64,000 nt of DNA from Allobogoriella deserti (lineage in GTDB: Bacteria > Actinomycetota > Actinomycetes > Actinomycetales > Actinomycetaceae): the NCBI RefSeq assembly GCF_042680605.1, contig NZ_JBHUEE010000004.1, positions 62,001-126,000 on the forward strand, read 5' to 3'. The position numbers and the translations under genes were made by a program. Positions 1 through 8,344 of this stretch are shown here, in pieces. The notes under the pieces are model-generated. The model ran no database searches and was not told the origin of the DNA. It saw nothing but the letters and a program-made list of their open reading frames with translations. The stretch's first letter is position 1; every line of letters begins with the position of its first letter.

Positions 1-188
1 CCGGTCCGTTGACTCCTGGCCATGGCCAGCAGCAGTGTCCGTCCGTCCCATGAGAACGACAGGGGGATGAGGTACGCGGCGTCATCGGAGGCGCTGGCGA
101 CCCAGCAGTCGACGTCGTTCGCGAGACGGTGCTCGGTGTCGCGTCGGCGTTGCTCAGGGGTGCGTGGCTGGGTTATCGGCACGTTCAC
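1..188 (-). CDS. Pyridoxamine 5'-phosphate oxidase-family flavoprotein, 3' end outside window
   Basis: Only the first 62 codons are present; the gene runs off the left edge. Translation from a GTG gives a charged leader followed by DVDCWVASASDD, YLIPLSFSWDG and TLLLAMA, the pattern of the first beta strands of the split-barrel PPOX family (FMN- or F420-binding oxidoreductases). The GTG shares GTGA with the stop of the upstream VOC gene, so the two are probably translationally coupled. The substrate cannot be predicted. An inner GTG two codons later is an alternative start. Confidence 0.75.
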   Translation of the reverse strand, partial: MNVPITQPRTPEQRRRDTEHRLANDVDCWVASASDDAAYLIPLSFSWDGRTLLLAMARSQRT

Positions 189-595
189 GGGACCTGCTGG
201 AGGCGGACCGTGTTGCCGGCGGGGTCGCGGAAGGCGCAGTCCCGCATGCCCCAGTCCTGGTCCGTGGGTTCCTGCAGGACTTCGGCCCCGGTGGCCTGAA
301 TCTGCTCGAACGCGGCGTCGACGTCACCGGTGGCAAGCATGATGCTGGCGAACGTCCCTTTGGCGATCATCTCGGTGATGACCCGGCCTTCCTCCTCGGT
401 GATGCCCGGATCCGCCGTCGGCGGGTAGAGGACGATGTTGGTGTCCGGCCGGGACGGTGGCCCGACGGTGAGCCAGCGCATGTTCTCGTAGCCGACGTCC
501 TTGCGGACCTCGAAACCCAGGGCGTCCCGGTAGAACCTCAATGACGCCTCCGGGTCGGTGTGCGGAAGGAAACTGGCGTGAATCGTGATGTCCAT
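185..595 (-). CDS. VOC-family (glyoxalase/bleomycin resistance fold) protein
   Basis: The protein has 136 residues and one VOC module. The N-terminal half carries the typical SLRFYRDALGFEV segment, and the C-terminal half carries WGMRDCAFRDPAGNTVRL. VOC proteins bind a metal or a small molecule in a paired beta-alpha-beta3 fold and include dioxygenases, isomerases and drug-binding proteins. Without ligand residues that single out a subfamily the activity is unknown. I used the ATG at 595; the frame stays open upstream, but that extension overlaps the AraC gene and looks non-coding. It starts 10 nt after the AraC gene and overlaps the PPOX gene by 4 nt. Confidence 0.85.
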   Translation of the reverse strand: MDITIHASFLPHTDPEASLRFYRDALGFEVRKDVGYENMRWLTVGPPSRPDTNIVLYPPTADPGITEEEGRVITEMIAKGTFASIMLATGDVDAAFEQIQATGAEVLQEPTDQDWGMRDCAFRDPAGNTVRLQQVP

Positions 596-605
596 GCGCC
601 ACAAG

Positions 606-1049
606 CTAGTCGTGACCGGCCGGCAGGACTTCTCGATTCCTGACCGGTCTGGTGACCCGCTTGGCCATGCACGGCGGAATCCCGGCCACGGCGTCGTCAC
701 CTGCGCGGCGGTAGGCGCCGGGCGAGATCCCCACCAGCTCGGTGAACCGCGTGGTGAACGTCCCGAGCGAGGAGCAGCCGACGGCGAAGCACACGTCGGT
801 CACGCTCATCTCGCCGCGCCGCAGCAATGTCATGGCCCGTTCGATGCGCCGCGTCATCAGGTAGGAGTACGGCGACTCGCCGTAAGCCTTCTTGAACTCC
901 CGGCTGAGGTGACCGGCGGACATGTGCGCGGCACCGGCGAGCGCCTCGACGTTCAGCGGCCGGGCGTACTCGCGATCGATCCGGTCGCGGACCTGCCGCA
1001 GTCGCGCCAGGTCCCGCAGCCGTTGCTCCTCTGCTGGTCGGGCGGCCAC
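606..1049 (-). CDS. AraC-family HTH transcriptional regulator (DNA-binding domain only)
   Basis: This 147-residue protein consists almost entirely of the AraC/XylS double helix-turn-helix. Helix set one is around residues 33-60 (LNVEALAGAAHMSAGHLSREF) and set two around 80-115, ending in the family signature FTTRFTELVGISPGAYRR. There is no N-terminal sensor domain, so it is a short regulator that may respond through a partner or act constitutively. It lies 10 nt downstream of an aminoglycoside-phosphotransferase-like gene and 10 nt upstream of the VOC gene, suggesting one transcript and control of its own neighbours. Confidence 0.9.
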   Translation of the reverse strand: MAARPAEEQRLRDLARLRQVRDRIDREYARPLNVEALAGAAHMSAGHLSREFKKAYGESPYSYLMTRRIERAMTLLRRGEMSVTDVCFAVGCSSLGTFTTRFTELVGISPGAYRRAGDDAVAGIPPCMAKRVTRPVRNREVLPAGHD

Positions 1050-1059
1050 GAGCGCGAGA

Positions 1060-1872
1060 CTAGGCGTACCAGGTCAGGGGGTCCAGCTCGAGGTAGAACA
1101 ACTGGCGCGCGCCGTCGAGCGTCTCGCCGTACCGGGTGGCGAAGACCGCGTCCGCGCCACGTCCGGCGTCCTCGTCCGGCCATACCTCCCGGGCGCTGGC
1201 GAGCAGGAGCGCGATGTCGGCGTACGGGTCGGCAAGGCCGACGCGGCCGAGGTCGACGAATCCGCTCACGCGCGAGGTCTCGGTGTCGACGACGATGTTC
1301 GGTAGACAGAGATCACCGTGGCAGACCACAGCTTCCTGCCGTTCGTCGCCGAGACGGTCCGGATACTCGGTCTCGAGCCGGTCGAGCAGGTCCTGCGCTG
1401 GCCGGTCGCGCCAGCCTTGAGGCAGGTAGTCCGGCACCACACGGTCCTGCCCGACGACGTCGCGCGCCCGCTGCATCATGGCCGGAAGGTCGCGCCGAAA
1501 GGGACACCGATCGGGCGAGACCTCGTGAATGTCCCGGACGGTCTCCGCCAGGTGCGGCCATACCGCGGACAGGCCATCGAGGTCGAGACGGTCCGCCGTG
1601 ACGCCCGGAACGGCCGACATGACGAGGCAGGCGCCGTCGTCATCGCTCGACCAGTCCAGCACGGCCGGACCGGCGAGGCCGGTGGCGTGCCACCACTCGA
1701 TGCGGTCCCTCTCCCCCGCCAGCTCCTCGGCTGCGGCGGCGCCGACGACCTTCGCGAACGAGGCTCCGTCCGGGCTGCGCAGCACTGCCGCCCGCGACTC
1801 ACCCCCGGTGACCGGCGTCCAGTCCTCGCCGCCGCGGACGAACCGGCTCAGCACGGCGTCCTGAATGCCCAT
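1060..1872 (-). CDS. Aminoglycoside phosphotransferase-family kinase, APH(3')-like
   Basis: The protein has 270 residues and the eukaryotic-kinase-like fold of antibiotic kinases. The catalytic loop reads CHGDLCLPN, with the presumed base Asp187 and metal ligand Asn192, followed by GFVDLGR with metal-binding Asp207 and the segment LADPYADIALLL. Length, spacing and the CLPN loop match the APH(3') branch that phosphorylates kanamycin-type drugs on the 3' hydroxyl. Chromosomal actinobacterial members often lack proven resistance activity, so the substrate is inferred. It is followed at 10 nt by an AraC regulator and preceded on the same strand by an MFS exporter-like gene. Confidence 0.85.
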   Translation of the reverse strand: MGIQDAVLSRFVRGGEDWTPVTGGESRAAVLRSPDGASFAKVVGAAAAEELAGERDRIEWWHATGLAGPAVLDWSSDDDGACLVMSAVPGVTADRLDLDGLSAVWPHLAETVRDIHEVSPDRCPFRRDLPAMMQRARDVVGQDRVVPDYLPQGWRDRPAQDLLDRLETEYPDRLGDERQEAVVCHGDLCLPNIVVDTETSRVSGFVDLGRVGLADPYADIALLLASAREVWPDEDAGRGADAVFATRYGETLDGARQLFYLELDPLTWYA

Positions 1873-1958
1873 ACCAGCACTGTGCCTTCCCCTGGCGCGA
1901 AATGCCTACTCGGCAGGCCGTCGTACCACCCGTTGAGCAGTCCCGCGCCGCTGCTGCC

Positions 1959-3179
1959 CTACCGCAACGTCCTGCGGGCCGCGACGCCGATGGCCACGAG
2001 GCAGGCCAGCAGGACACCGGCGAACGTGGCGACGGCAGCCTCCAGCGCAATGGCCTGCGCCGTGGCACCCAGGCCCACGACCGGGACGAAGATGCCCACG
2101 TATGCCGTGAGAAAGATCCCGGCCAGCGATTCGCCGCGGTGCGCCGGATCGGCCAGCGCGCCGGCGGTCTGCGTCGCTCCCTTGAAGGTGATACCGGCGC
2201 CCGCCCCACCGATCGTGCCGCCGGCCGCGAACCACAGGGCCGTCCCCGTCACGCCGGCCAGCACGATGAGGGCCAGCCCGACGAACAGCAGGCCGAGCCC
2301 GACGGTGACCTGGCGAGGGGCCGCCCAGCTCCCGGTGGCCAACTGTCCGAGGACCGCGCAGACGAACACGGCCGCGGCCAGCGCACCCGTCGAGGCGAGC
2401 GAGGAGACGCCGAGTGCGTCGGTGAGGATCTTCGGCCCGAGCGAGGTGAACAGCCCGAAGAGCGCGAAGGCGACGAACGCGGCGGCGGCCACGACCGCGT
2501 ACCGCGCGCGGGCCCCGGCCGGCACGATCACCGTCTGCGGGCGGTAACGCCAGCCGCGCGACGTGGGCACGGTCTCGGGAACCACGGCAAGAGCGACCAG
2601 GCAGAGACAGAGCAGCCCGGTGAAGACCGCGTATGTCGTCGTCAACGGGCCAGGGAACACCTGGGCGATGACGCCGGAGACGAGTGCGCCGGCGCCGAGA
2701 CCACCGAGATTGGCGCCCGTGGCCACGTGGCCGGGGCGTGGTGATCGCGATCCGGGACGGTCACGTTCGTGGAGCTCGGCGAGGTAGGCCGTCGCCGTCG
2801 CCGTCGTCATGCCGACGCCGAGCCCGCAGATCGTCCGGGCGATCAGCAGCACCCACAGTTCGTGCGAGGCGAGGAAGAGCCCCGCCGAGACGAGCTCGAG
2901 GACGACGGCGGGCACCAGGGCAGTCCGTCGACCCACCCAGTCGGACACGTGCCCGGCCAGGAACAACGCGATCAGCACGCCGACGGCATAGGCCGAGAAG
3001 GCGACGGTCACCATGACCGTGGAGAATCCGTCCGCGCGCTGGTACAGGGGCCACAGCGGCGTGGGCACCGTCGAGAACGCCATCACGACGGCGAAGGTGG
3101 CACCCACGATCCAGAACGCGACGCCCGGCCCGAGCCGGCCACGTGCACGCACAGTCACGAGTCCAGCCTGCCCCCACAT
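1959..3179 (-). CDS. MFS transporter
   Basis: The protein has about 406 residues and roughly twelve hydrophobic segments. The MFS signature between helices 2 and 3 is visible as GHVSDWVGRRTAL, near residue 70. The general layout is that of drug- or metabolite-proton antiporters. The frame is open for another 160 codons upstream, but that stretch is arginine- and serine-rich, has no membrane segment, and lies under the divergent promoter region. I therefore start at the ATG at 3179; a GTG at 3158 is equally possible. It precedes the APH-like gene on the same strand with an 86-nt gap. The substrate is unknown. Confidence 0.88.
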   Translation of the reverse strand: MWGQAGLVTVRARGRLGPGVAFWIVGATFAVVMAFSTVPTPLWPLYQRADGFSTVMVTVAFSAYAVGVLIALFLAGHVSDWVGRRTALVPAVVLELVSAGLFLASHELWVLLIARTICGLGVGMTTATATAYLAELHERDRPGSRSPRPGHVATGANLGGLGAGALVSGVIAQVFPGPLTTTYAVFTGLLCLCLVALAVVPETVPTSRGWRYRPQTVIVPAGARARYAVVAAAAFVAFALFGLFTSLGPKILTDALGVSSLASTGALAAAVFVCAVLGQLATGSWAAPRQVTVGLGLLFVGLALIVLAGVTGTALWFAAGGTIGGAGAGITFKGATQTAGALADPAHRGESLAGIFLTAYVGIFVPVVGLGATAQAIALEAAVATFAGVLLACLVAIGVAARRTLR

Positions 3180-3353
3180 CGGGTCTGCGCGGCAGTCCGA
3201 CGCGTGTGATGTCCGCCGCGGCCGCCGCCACCGCCGGTGCGCGCCGCCACGCGTGACACTCCGGTACTGGGCGCGAGATCGCCCCTCAGCGCTCACGGTG
3301 CGAAAATGGTGCGACGTCGCCGCGTCAGTCCGGCCACGAGTTGAGGAGTCACG

Positions 3354-4040
3354 ATGTCCACGGCCGCTGCGCGGAGCCCACGCGCCGTCGTGGCCGCGGA
3401 CGTCGGGGTCACGGTGCTGCTCGCTGCGCTCGTGGTCGGCGTCGTCATCGACCAGGACGGTTTCTACCTCCGTGGCAAGGCCGGTGAGCTGCGTGCCGCG
3501 ACCTATCCCCTGCTGGCCGGGGCCGTTCCGGCGGCCTGGGCGATGTGGTGGCGTGACCGCCCGTTCCCGTGGCTTGCGGACCTGCTTGTCACGACGGTCT
3601 GCGCGGCCGATCTGCTGGGTAACCGGCTCAACCTGTACGACACCGTGGCCTGGTTCGACGACGTCATGCATCTGGTGAACACCGGCCTACTGGCTGCCGC
3701 CCTGGTGCTGCTGACCCGCTGGCCTGCCCGTGCCCTGCTGCCCGTGCTGGAACGTGCCGTCGCCTTCGGCGCGAGCGCCGCCATCGTGTGGGAGGTCGCC
3801 GAATACTTCGCGTTCCTCGCCGCGTCCCCGGACGCCGTCACCGTGTACCCGGACACGCTCTCCGACCTCGGTTACGGGCTGGCCGGTTCCGCGGCGGCAG
3901 CCGTCGCGCTGACACTGCTGTGGCGCGGTGGCCGATTGCGGTGGGTCGTGCCGATGGCACTGCCCCGTACCGGTCGCACCGTGCGCTACTCCGACGAGCA
4001 GCACGGACCGGATGCTCTCGTGACCGATCGGCCGGGGTGA
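3354..4040 (+). CDS. Integral membrane protein, DUF2238/YjdF-like
   Basis: The protein has 228 residues and about six hydrophobic segments. Conserved acidic and histidine positions sit at helix ends: WFDDVMHLVN near residue 103, WEVAEYFAF near 145 and YPDTLSDLGYGLAGS near 163. This arrangement resembles the DUF2238/YjdF inner-membrane family, whose biochemical role is unknown. The paired D-H and E-E positions may bind a metal; that is inference. The ATG follows GAGG by 7 nt. It is transcribed away from the MFS gene and converges on the GNAT gene 22 nt downstream. Confidence 0.75.
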   Translation: MSTAAARSPRAVVAADVGVTVLLAALVVGVVIDQDGFYLRGKAGELRAATYPLLAGAVPAAWAMWWRDRPFPWLADLLVTTVCAADLLGNRLNLYDTVAWFDDVMHLVNTGLLAAALVLLTRWPARALLPVLERAVAFGASAAIVWEVAEYFAFLAASPDAVTVYPDTLSDLGYGLAGSAAAAVALTLLWRGGRLRWVVPMALPRTGRTVRYSDEQHGPDALVTDRPG

Positions 4041-4062
4041 CTGGCCGAACCACCCCAGGCAG

Positions 4063-4668
4063 TCAGAAGTCGATGCGCATCACGACGCTCCGTGGTGTGG
4101 GGTGGCTGACCTCGCGGAAGCCGGCCTCGGCGAACGTCCGCACCGTACCGACATGCAGTTCCTCGGCGATCGCGCGCGTGGTCGTCATCGGGTACCCCTC
4201 GAGCGCCCGGGCGCCGCGTTGCCGCGCGTACTCGACCGCGGCGCGCACCAGGGCCCGGCTCACACCCCGCCGCCGGTACCGTGCGCGGGCGAAGACGCAG
4301 GTCAATGCCCACACATCCGGGTCGGTTGGATCCTCGAAGCGCCCTTCCCACGGAACGCGGAAGGCGCGGATCAGTCCGGTGTAGTGCGGACGTGGCTCGA
4401 CGGCGCACCAGCCGACCGGCAGACCGCCCAGATAGGCGAGAAGACCGCTCGTCGTCGAGGACTCCGGATGACCGGTGTCGGTCTGCTCCCGCAGGCGATG
4501 TGCCCGCTCCTCAGCGGGAGAGCCGGCGAACGACTCCCCCGGCGCGAGCTTGTAGCGCTGGCACTGGCACAGCGCGCCGGTGCCCCGCGTACCGAGAACG
4601 GCCTGGATGTCGTCCCAGGAGGCCTCGTTGGCGGGGATCACGGTGATGATCCCCTCCGCCGTCGTCAT
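4063..4668 (-). CDS. GNAT-family N-acetyltransferase
   Basis: The protein has 201 residues. The acetyl-CoA-binding A motif is visible as VFARARYRRRGVSRALVRAA, near residue 135, preceded by a strand with WALTCVF and followed by a typical C-terminal half. The N-terminal half has a conserved CQCQRYK segment that recurs in a subgroup of actinobacterial acetyltransferases. The substrate is unknown. The ATG at 4668 was chosen because the upstream extension overlaps phoD. It starts 25 nt after the phoD stop on the same strand, so it may be co-transcribed with it. Confidence 0.88.
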   Translation of the reverse strand: MTTAEGIITVIPANEASWDDIQAVLGTRGTGALCQCQRYKLAPGESFAGSPAEERAHRLREQTDTGHPESSTTSGLLAYLGGLPVGWCAVEPRPHYTGLIRAFRVPWEGRFEDPTDPDVWALTCVFARARYRRRGVSRALVRAAVEYARQRGARALEGYPMTTTRAIAEELHVGTVRTFAEAGFREVSHPTPRSVVMRIDF

Positions 4669-4693
4669 CGTCCCATTGTGGCGAGTAGGCCAC

Positions 4694-6331
4694 TCAGACG
4701 GGAGGGCCGGCGCTGTCCGCCTGCACTCCGGGCCGTCCGTGCTCGACGACGAACGAGGCTCGGGTGCGTACCGGGGCGTCCGGTTCGGTGACGGCGGGGA
4801 CCACACGGAAGTCCGTCAACCAGTAGTCGGGGGTGACGACACACCGGACATAGCCGCGGCGGGCGTTCGCGAAGTGCATGTGCGGGTTGGCGGCCAACGC
4901 GGCCCGGACGTATTCGTCGGTGTCCCCGCCGTCCCCGCCGGAGGTGATCGAGGAGCAGATGAGCTCGCTCGCCAGAGTCGGCGCGTCCGGGTCGTCGTAG
5001 TTCGCCTTGAGGTCACTGGCGTGATGGCGGTGGCGGTCGCCGGTGAGCACCACTAGGTCGTTCGCACCACGGTCATGGGCACCGTCGAGCACTCTCCGAC
5101 GGGTGGCGTCGTAACCGTCCCACGGGTCCATAAAGACGGCGAGGCCGCCGCTGTCGTCGACGTTGGTCCGTGCCATGGGAGCCTGCTGGGCCAGCACCTG
5201 CCAGCGGGCCCGGGACTGGGCGAAGTTGGCCAGCAGCCACTTCTCCTGGTCGAGGCCCAGCATCGAGCGGGACGGGTCGGCGCTGTCCTCGTTCGGAGGT
5301 TCGGGCTCGTGTCCACCCGCCTGCACGTCGCGGTACTGGCGGGTGTCGAGCACGCTCAGGTCGATGAGCTCGCCGTAGCGCAGGCGGCGGTAGAGCCGCA
5401 TGTCGGGTCCGTGCGGTGTCGCCGTCGCGCGCAGCGGCATGTGCTCGTAGTACGCCTGGAACGCCGCCGCCCGGCGGCCGACGAACGTCGCGTCCTCTGC
5501 GGGGTCGGCCGCGTGGTCACCGGCCCAGTCGTTGTCGACCTCGTGATCGTCCAGGGTGACGATCCACGGGGCCGCGGCGTGGGCGGCCTTGAGATGCCCG
5601 TCCGACTTGTACAGCCCGTACTGCTGCCGGTACCGAGCCAACGTCACGGTCTCCTCCCGCATCGTGGCCGGAACCTCCTCGGGGCGCGGACCGTCCTGGT
5701 GAATACCCTGCTCGTAGATGTAGTCCCCGAGGTGGAGCACGACGTCCAGATCCTCGTCGGCGAGATGCTGATAGGCGGTGAAGAAGCCGTCGTTCCAGCT
5801 CGCGCAGCTGGCGAAGGCGAGCGAGACCTGCCCCGGTGTGCCCAGGTAGTCCGGGGCGGTCTTCGTCCGGCCGGTCTCACTGACGTCGTCGCCCACGATG
5901 AATCGGTAGTAGTACTCGCGGCCCGGTTGCAGGCCCCACACCTCGGCGTGTACGGAGTGGCCCAGTTCCGGTGTCGCGGTCGCCGTCCCGGACGCGGCGA
6001 GCCGCTGGAATCGATCGTCGTGCGCCAGTTGCCACGTCACGGCGACGGGCCGGCGCGGCATACCGCCGTGCCCGTCCGGCGCGAGCGGTTCCGGCGCCAG
6101 ACGTGTCCACAACACCACCGAGTTCGGTAACGGGTCCCCCGAGGCCACGCCGAGGGTGAACGGGTAGCCGCTCAGCCTCATGGCTGCGGGAGCCTCGACC
6201 GCGTGCGCACCGGTGCCGAGCAGGACGGTGGCCGCGCCGACTCCGGTGAGCCCACCGAGCAGGCCACGCCGGGACAGCGTGTGCCGGGACAACATGTGCC
6301 AGGACGGCACGTGCCGTCGCGGAAGCGGCAT
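4694..6331 (-). CDS. phoD: Alkaline phosphatase D (phosphodiesterase/phosphomonoesterase), Tat-exported
   Basis: This 545-residue enzyme has a Tat signal peptide (SRRGLLGGLTGVGAATVLL, near residues 20-38) followed by the PhoD N-terminal domain (FTLGVASGDPLPNSVVLWTR). Metal-site motifs are LASCASWNDGFF, LHLGDYIYEQG, LDDHEVDNDW and LTGDRHRHHASD, which in characterised PhoD proteins hold iron and calcium. It would hydrolyse phosphate esters outside the cell to scavenge phosphate. The region before the twin arginine is built from three 5-residue repeats, so the start could be at either of two methionines. I saw no convincing PHO box upstream. Confidence 0.95.
   Translation of the reverse strand: MPLPRRHVPSWHMLSRHTLSRRGLLGGLTGVGAATVLLGTGAHAVEAPAAMRLSGYPFTLGVASGDPLPNSVVLWTRLAPEPLAPDGHGGMPRRPVAVTWQLAHDDRFQRLAASGTATATPELGHSVHAEVWGLQPGREYYYRFIVGDDVSETGRTKTAPDYLGTPGQVSLAFASCASWNDGFFTAYQHLADEDLDVVLHLGDYIYEQGIHQDGPRPEEVPATMREETVTLARYRQQYGLYKSDGHLKAAHAAAPWIVTLDDHEVDNDWAGDHAADPAEDATFVGRRAAAFQAYYEHMPLRATATPHGPDMRLYRRLRYGELIDLSVLDTRQYRDVQAGGHEPEPPNEDSADPSRSMLGLDQEKWLLANFAQSRARWQVLAQQAPMARTNVDDSGGLAVFMDPWDGYDATRRRVLDGAHDRGANDLVVLTGDRHRHHASDLKANYDDPDAPTLASELICSSITSGGDGGDTDEYVRAALAANPHMHFANARRGYVRCVVTPDYWLTDFRVVPAVTEPDAPVRTRASFVVEHGRPGVQADSAGPPV
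6271..6315 (-). repeat. Three 15-bp tandem repeats in the phoD signal-peptide region
   Basis: Three adjacent 15-bp units begin at 6271, 6286 and 6301. Each starts with (g/a)ggaca or ggacg and ends in gtgcc. On the coding strand they give three 5-residue units (HVPSW, HMLSR, HTLSR) just before the twin-arginine motif of PhoD. Units differ at three to six positions, so the array is old or under coding constraint. Confidence 0.7.
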
Positions 6332-6474
6332 CGAACGCTCCGGGTGGTGCGGGCGGGTTCGATTCCGCAGTCAAACGAGCGCGCGTCAACGGGAACCGAA
6401 CGCCTCTCGACCACCCGGCGAAGCCTCGGCGAACATTCCGCCGCGAGCCGTCCGGTACGGACGAGTCCGGTGTG

Positions 6475-7494
6475 TCAGCGCCAGCCCAGCTCGGGCGCCA
6501 CGTGCCGCACGACCGAGTCGAGCACGTGGGCGTTGTAGTCCACGCCGAGCTGGTTCGGCACGGTGAGCAGCAGCGTGTCCGCGGCCGTGATCGCTTCGTC
6601 CCGGGCCAGGTCCTCGACGAGCTGGTCTGGCTCACCGGCGTACGTCTTACCGAAGGTGGCGCGCCCGCCTTCGAGGATGCCGACCTGATCCTCGCTGTCC
6701 TGTTCACCGCCGAAGTAGCGGCGGTCGAGGTCCGTGACGATCGGGAAGATGCTGCGCGAGACGGAGACGCGGGGCTCTCGCTCGTGGCCGGCCTCCGCCC
6801 AGGCGTCGCGGAAACGCTGGATCTGCTCGGCCTGGAGTTGGTGGAACGGCACGCCCGCGTCCTCGGTCAACAGGGTAGAGCTCATGAGATTCATGCCCTC
6901 GCGGGCCGTCCACTCCGCGGTCGCGCGCGAGCCGGCGCCCCACCAGATGCGCTCCTGCAGCCCGGGTGAGTGCGGCTCGATCCGCAGCAGCCCCGGTGGG
7001 TTCGGAAACATCGGGCGCGGGTTGGGCTCGGCGAAACCCTTGCCTTCGATGACCTTGCGGAACACCTCGGCATGGGCACGGGCCATGCCGGCATCTGAGG
7101 TGCCCTCCTCTGGCACGTAACCGAAGTACTTGTATCCTTCGATGACCTGTTCGGGCGATCCCCTCGAGATGCCCAGCTGCAGCCGACCGCCGGAGATGAC
7201 GTCCGCCGCGCCGGCGTCCTCGGCCATGTAGAGCGGGTTCTCATACCGCATGTCGATCACGCCGGTGCCGATCTCGATGCGGCTGGTCCGGGCCCCGACC
7301 GCTGCCAGCAGCGGGAACGGTGAGGCGAGCTGACGTGCGAAGTGGTGAACACGGAAGTACGCGCCGTCGGCTCCGATCTCCTCGGCCGCGACAGCCAGCT
7401 CGATGGACTGCCGATGGGCGTCCACCGCCGAGCGCACCGCGGAGGCGGGCGACGGCGTCCAGTGCCCGAAGGAGAGGAACCCGATCGTCTTCAT
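6475..7494 (-). CDS. LLM-class flavin-dependent oxidoreductase (luciferase-like)
   Basis: The protein has 339 residues with the bacterial luciferase-like TIM barrel. It begins MKTIGFLSFGHW, has a GADGAYFRVHHFARQ segment near residue 40, VGARTSRIEIGTGVIDMRYENP near 68, and ISGGRLQLGISRGSP near 106, all typical of FMN- or F420-using monooxygenases in this class. Members oxidise diverse small molecules; no substrate can be assigned. It is divergent from the MOSC gene, with 83 nt between starts. Confidence 0.9.
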   Translation of the reverse strand: MKTIGFLSFGHWTPSPASAVRSAVDAHRQSIELAVAAEEIGADGAYFRVHHFARQLASPFPLLAAVGARTSRIEIGTGVIDMRYENPLYMAEDAGAADVISGGRLQLGISRGSPEQVIEGYKYFGYVPEEGTSDAGMARAHAEVFRKVIEGKGFAEPNPRPMFPNPPGLLRIEPHSPGLQERIWWGAGSRATAEWTAREGMNLMSSTLLTEDAGVPFHQLQAEQIQRFRDAWAEAGHEREPRVSVSRSIFPIVTDLDRRYFGGEQDSEDQVGILEGGRATFGKTYAGEPDQLVEDLARDEAITAADTLLLTVPNQLGVDYNAHVLDSVVRHVAPELGWR

Positions 7495-7577
7495 GTCAGC
7501 CTCAACCCCCCACGCACACGATCATTCCCGCGACCAATGGCCGTACACCCACGGCGGGGTCGTGAGACGCTGTCGCT

Positions 7578-8117
7578 GTGACCGCGTCGGTTCTCGCCGT
7601 GCATCTGAGCCCCACCCATTCCTTCTCCAAGGCCCGCCGTGACCAGATCACCCTTGTGGCCGGACGAGGCGTCGAGGGGGACGCGCACTGCGGTGAGACG
7701 GTCAGGCACCGGTCCCGGGTCGCGGCCGACCCGACTCAGCCCAATCTCCGGCAGGTCCACCTCATCCATCGTGAGCTCTTCGACGTACTCGCGCACGCCG
7801 GGTACCGCGTGCTCCCGGGCGAGCTCGGGGAGAACATCACCACCGACGGGCTGGCTGTGCTCGAGCTGCCTGAGGGGACGCGCCTGCACATCGGTCCGGC
7901 CCTGATCACGGTGACCGGCCTGCGCAATCCGTGCCAGCAGATCAACAGCTTCGCGCCGGGACTCCTCAAGCAGGTCTTGCGCCGCGGGGAGAACGGACGG
8001 ATCGAGCGGCTGGCCGGGATCATGGGCGTCATCGACCGGGGCGGAACTGTCAGGCCCGGTGACGAGGTCCGTGTCGAACTCCCCGCGCGGCCGCACCGGC
8101 CGCTCGAACGCGTCTGA
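7578..8117 (+). CDS. MOSC domain-containing protein
   Basis: This 179-residue protein starts with GTG. It has a single MOSC domain: AVHLSPTHSFSK at the N terminus, a GVEGDAHCGE motif near residue 32, GELGENITTDGL near 81, and the conserved cysteine in LRNPCQQIN near 118. MOSC domains bind the molybdenum cofactor or carry sulfur, as in molybdenum cofactor sulfurase and YiiM. A free-standing domain like this is often a hydroxylaminopurine-type reductase partner, but that is inference. No molybdenum cofactor genes are nearby. Confidence 0.9.
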   Translation: MTASVLAVHLSPTHSFSKARRDQITLVAGRGVEGDAHCGETVRHRSRVAADPTQPNLRQVHLIHRELFDVLAHAGYRVLPGELGENITTDGLAVLELPEGTRLHIGPALITVTGLRNPCQQINSFAPGLLKQVLRRGENGRIERLAGIMGVIDRGGTVRPGDEVRVELPARPHRPLERV

Positions 8118-8344
8118 TCCCGTCGGCATCACCCAGCGACGAGATCGACGAGAACCCGTGCGCGCGAGCCGTTGTCGACAGGCGAGTCGGTCCGATCGTG
8201 GCACCGCGGCCGTGTGGGCGGAACCCGGTGCATCGACGGCTCGGGGTCTTGCCGCGTCGAGGGACACTGTGCTTGTGCTCCCGACACGTCCACGGGACGG
8301 TGAGGCAACGGCCGGGAGGGACCCGGCCGCGTCAGGAGGCGGAC

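Noticed and set aside
3180..3671. N-terminal extension of the MFS ORF
   Set aside because: No membrane segment or domain, arginine-rich, covers the divergent promoter region.
6355..6366. GGGTTCGATTCC resembling a tRNA T-arm
   Set aside because: The flanks do not form acceptor, D or anticodon arms and the stem is mismatched. It lies just upstream of phoD; chance match or at most a remnant.
6332..6474. PHO box upstream of phoD
   Set aside because: Only imperfect GTTC-type repeats; no clear tandem GTTCACC units.
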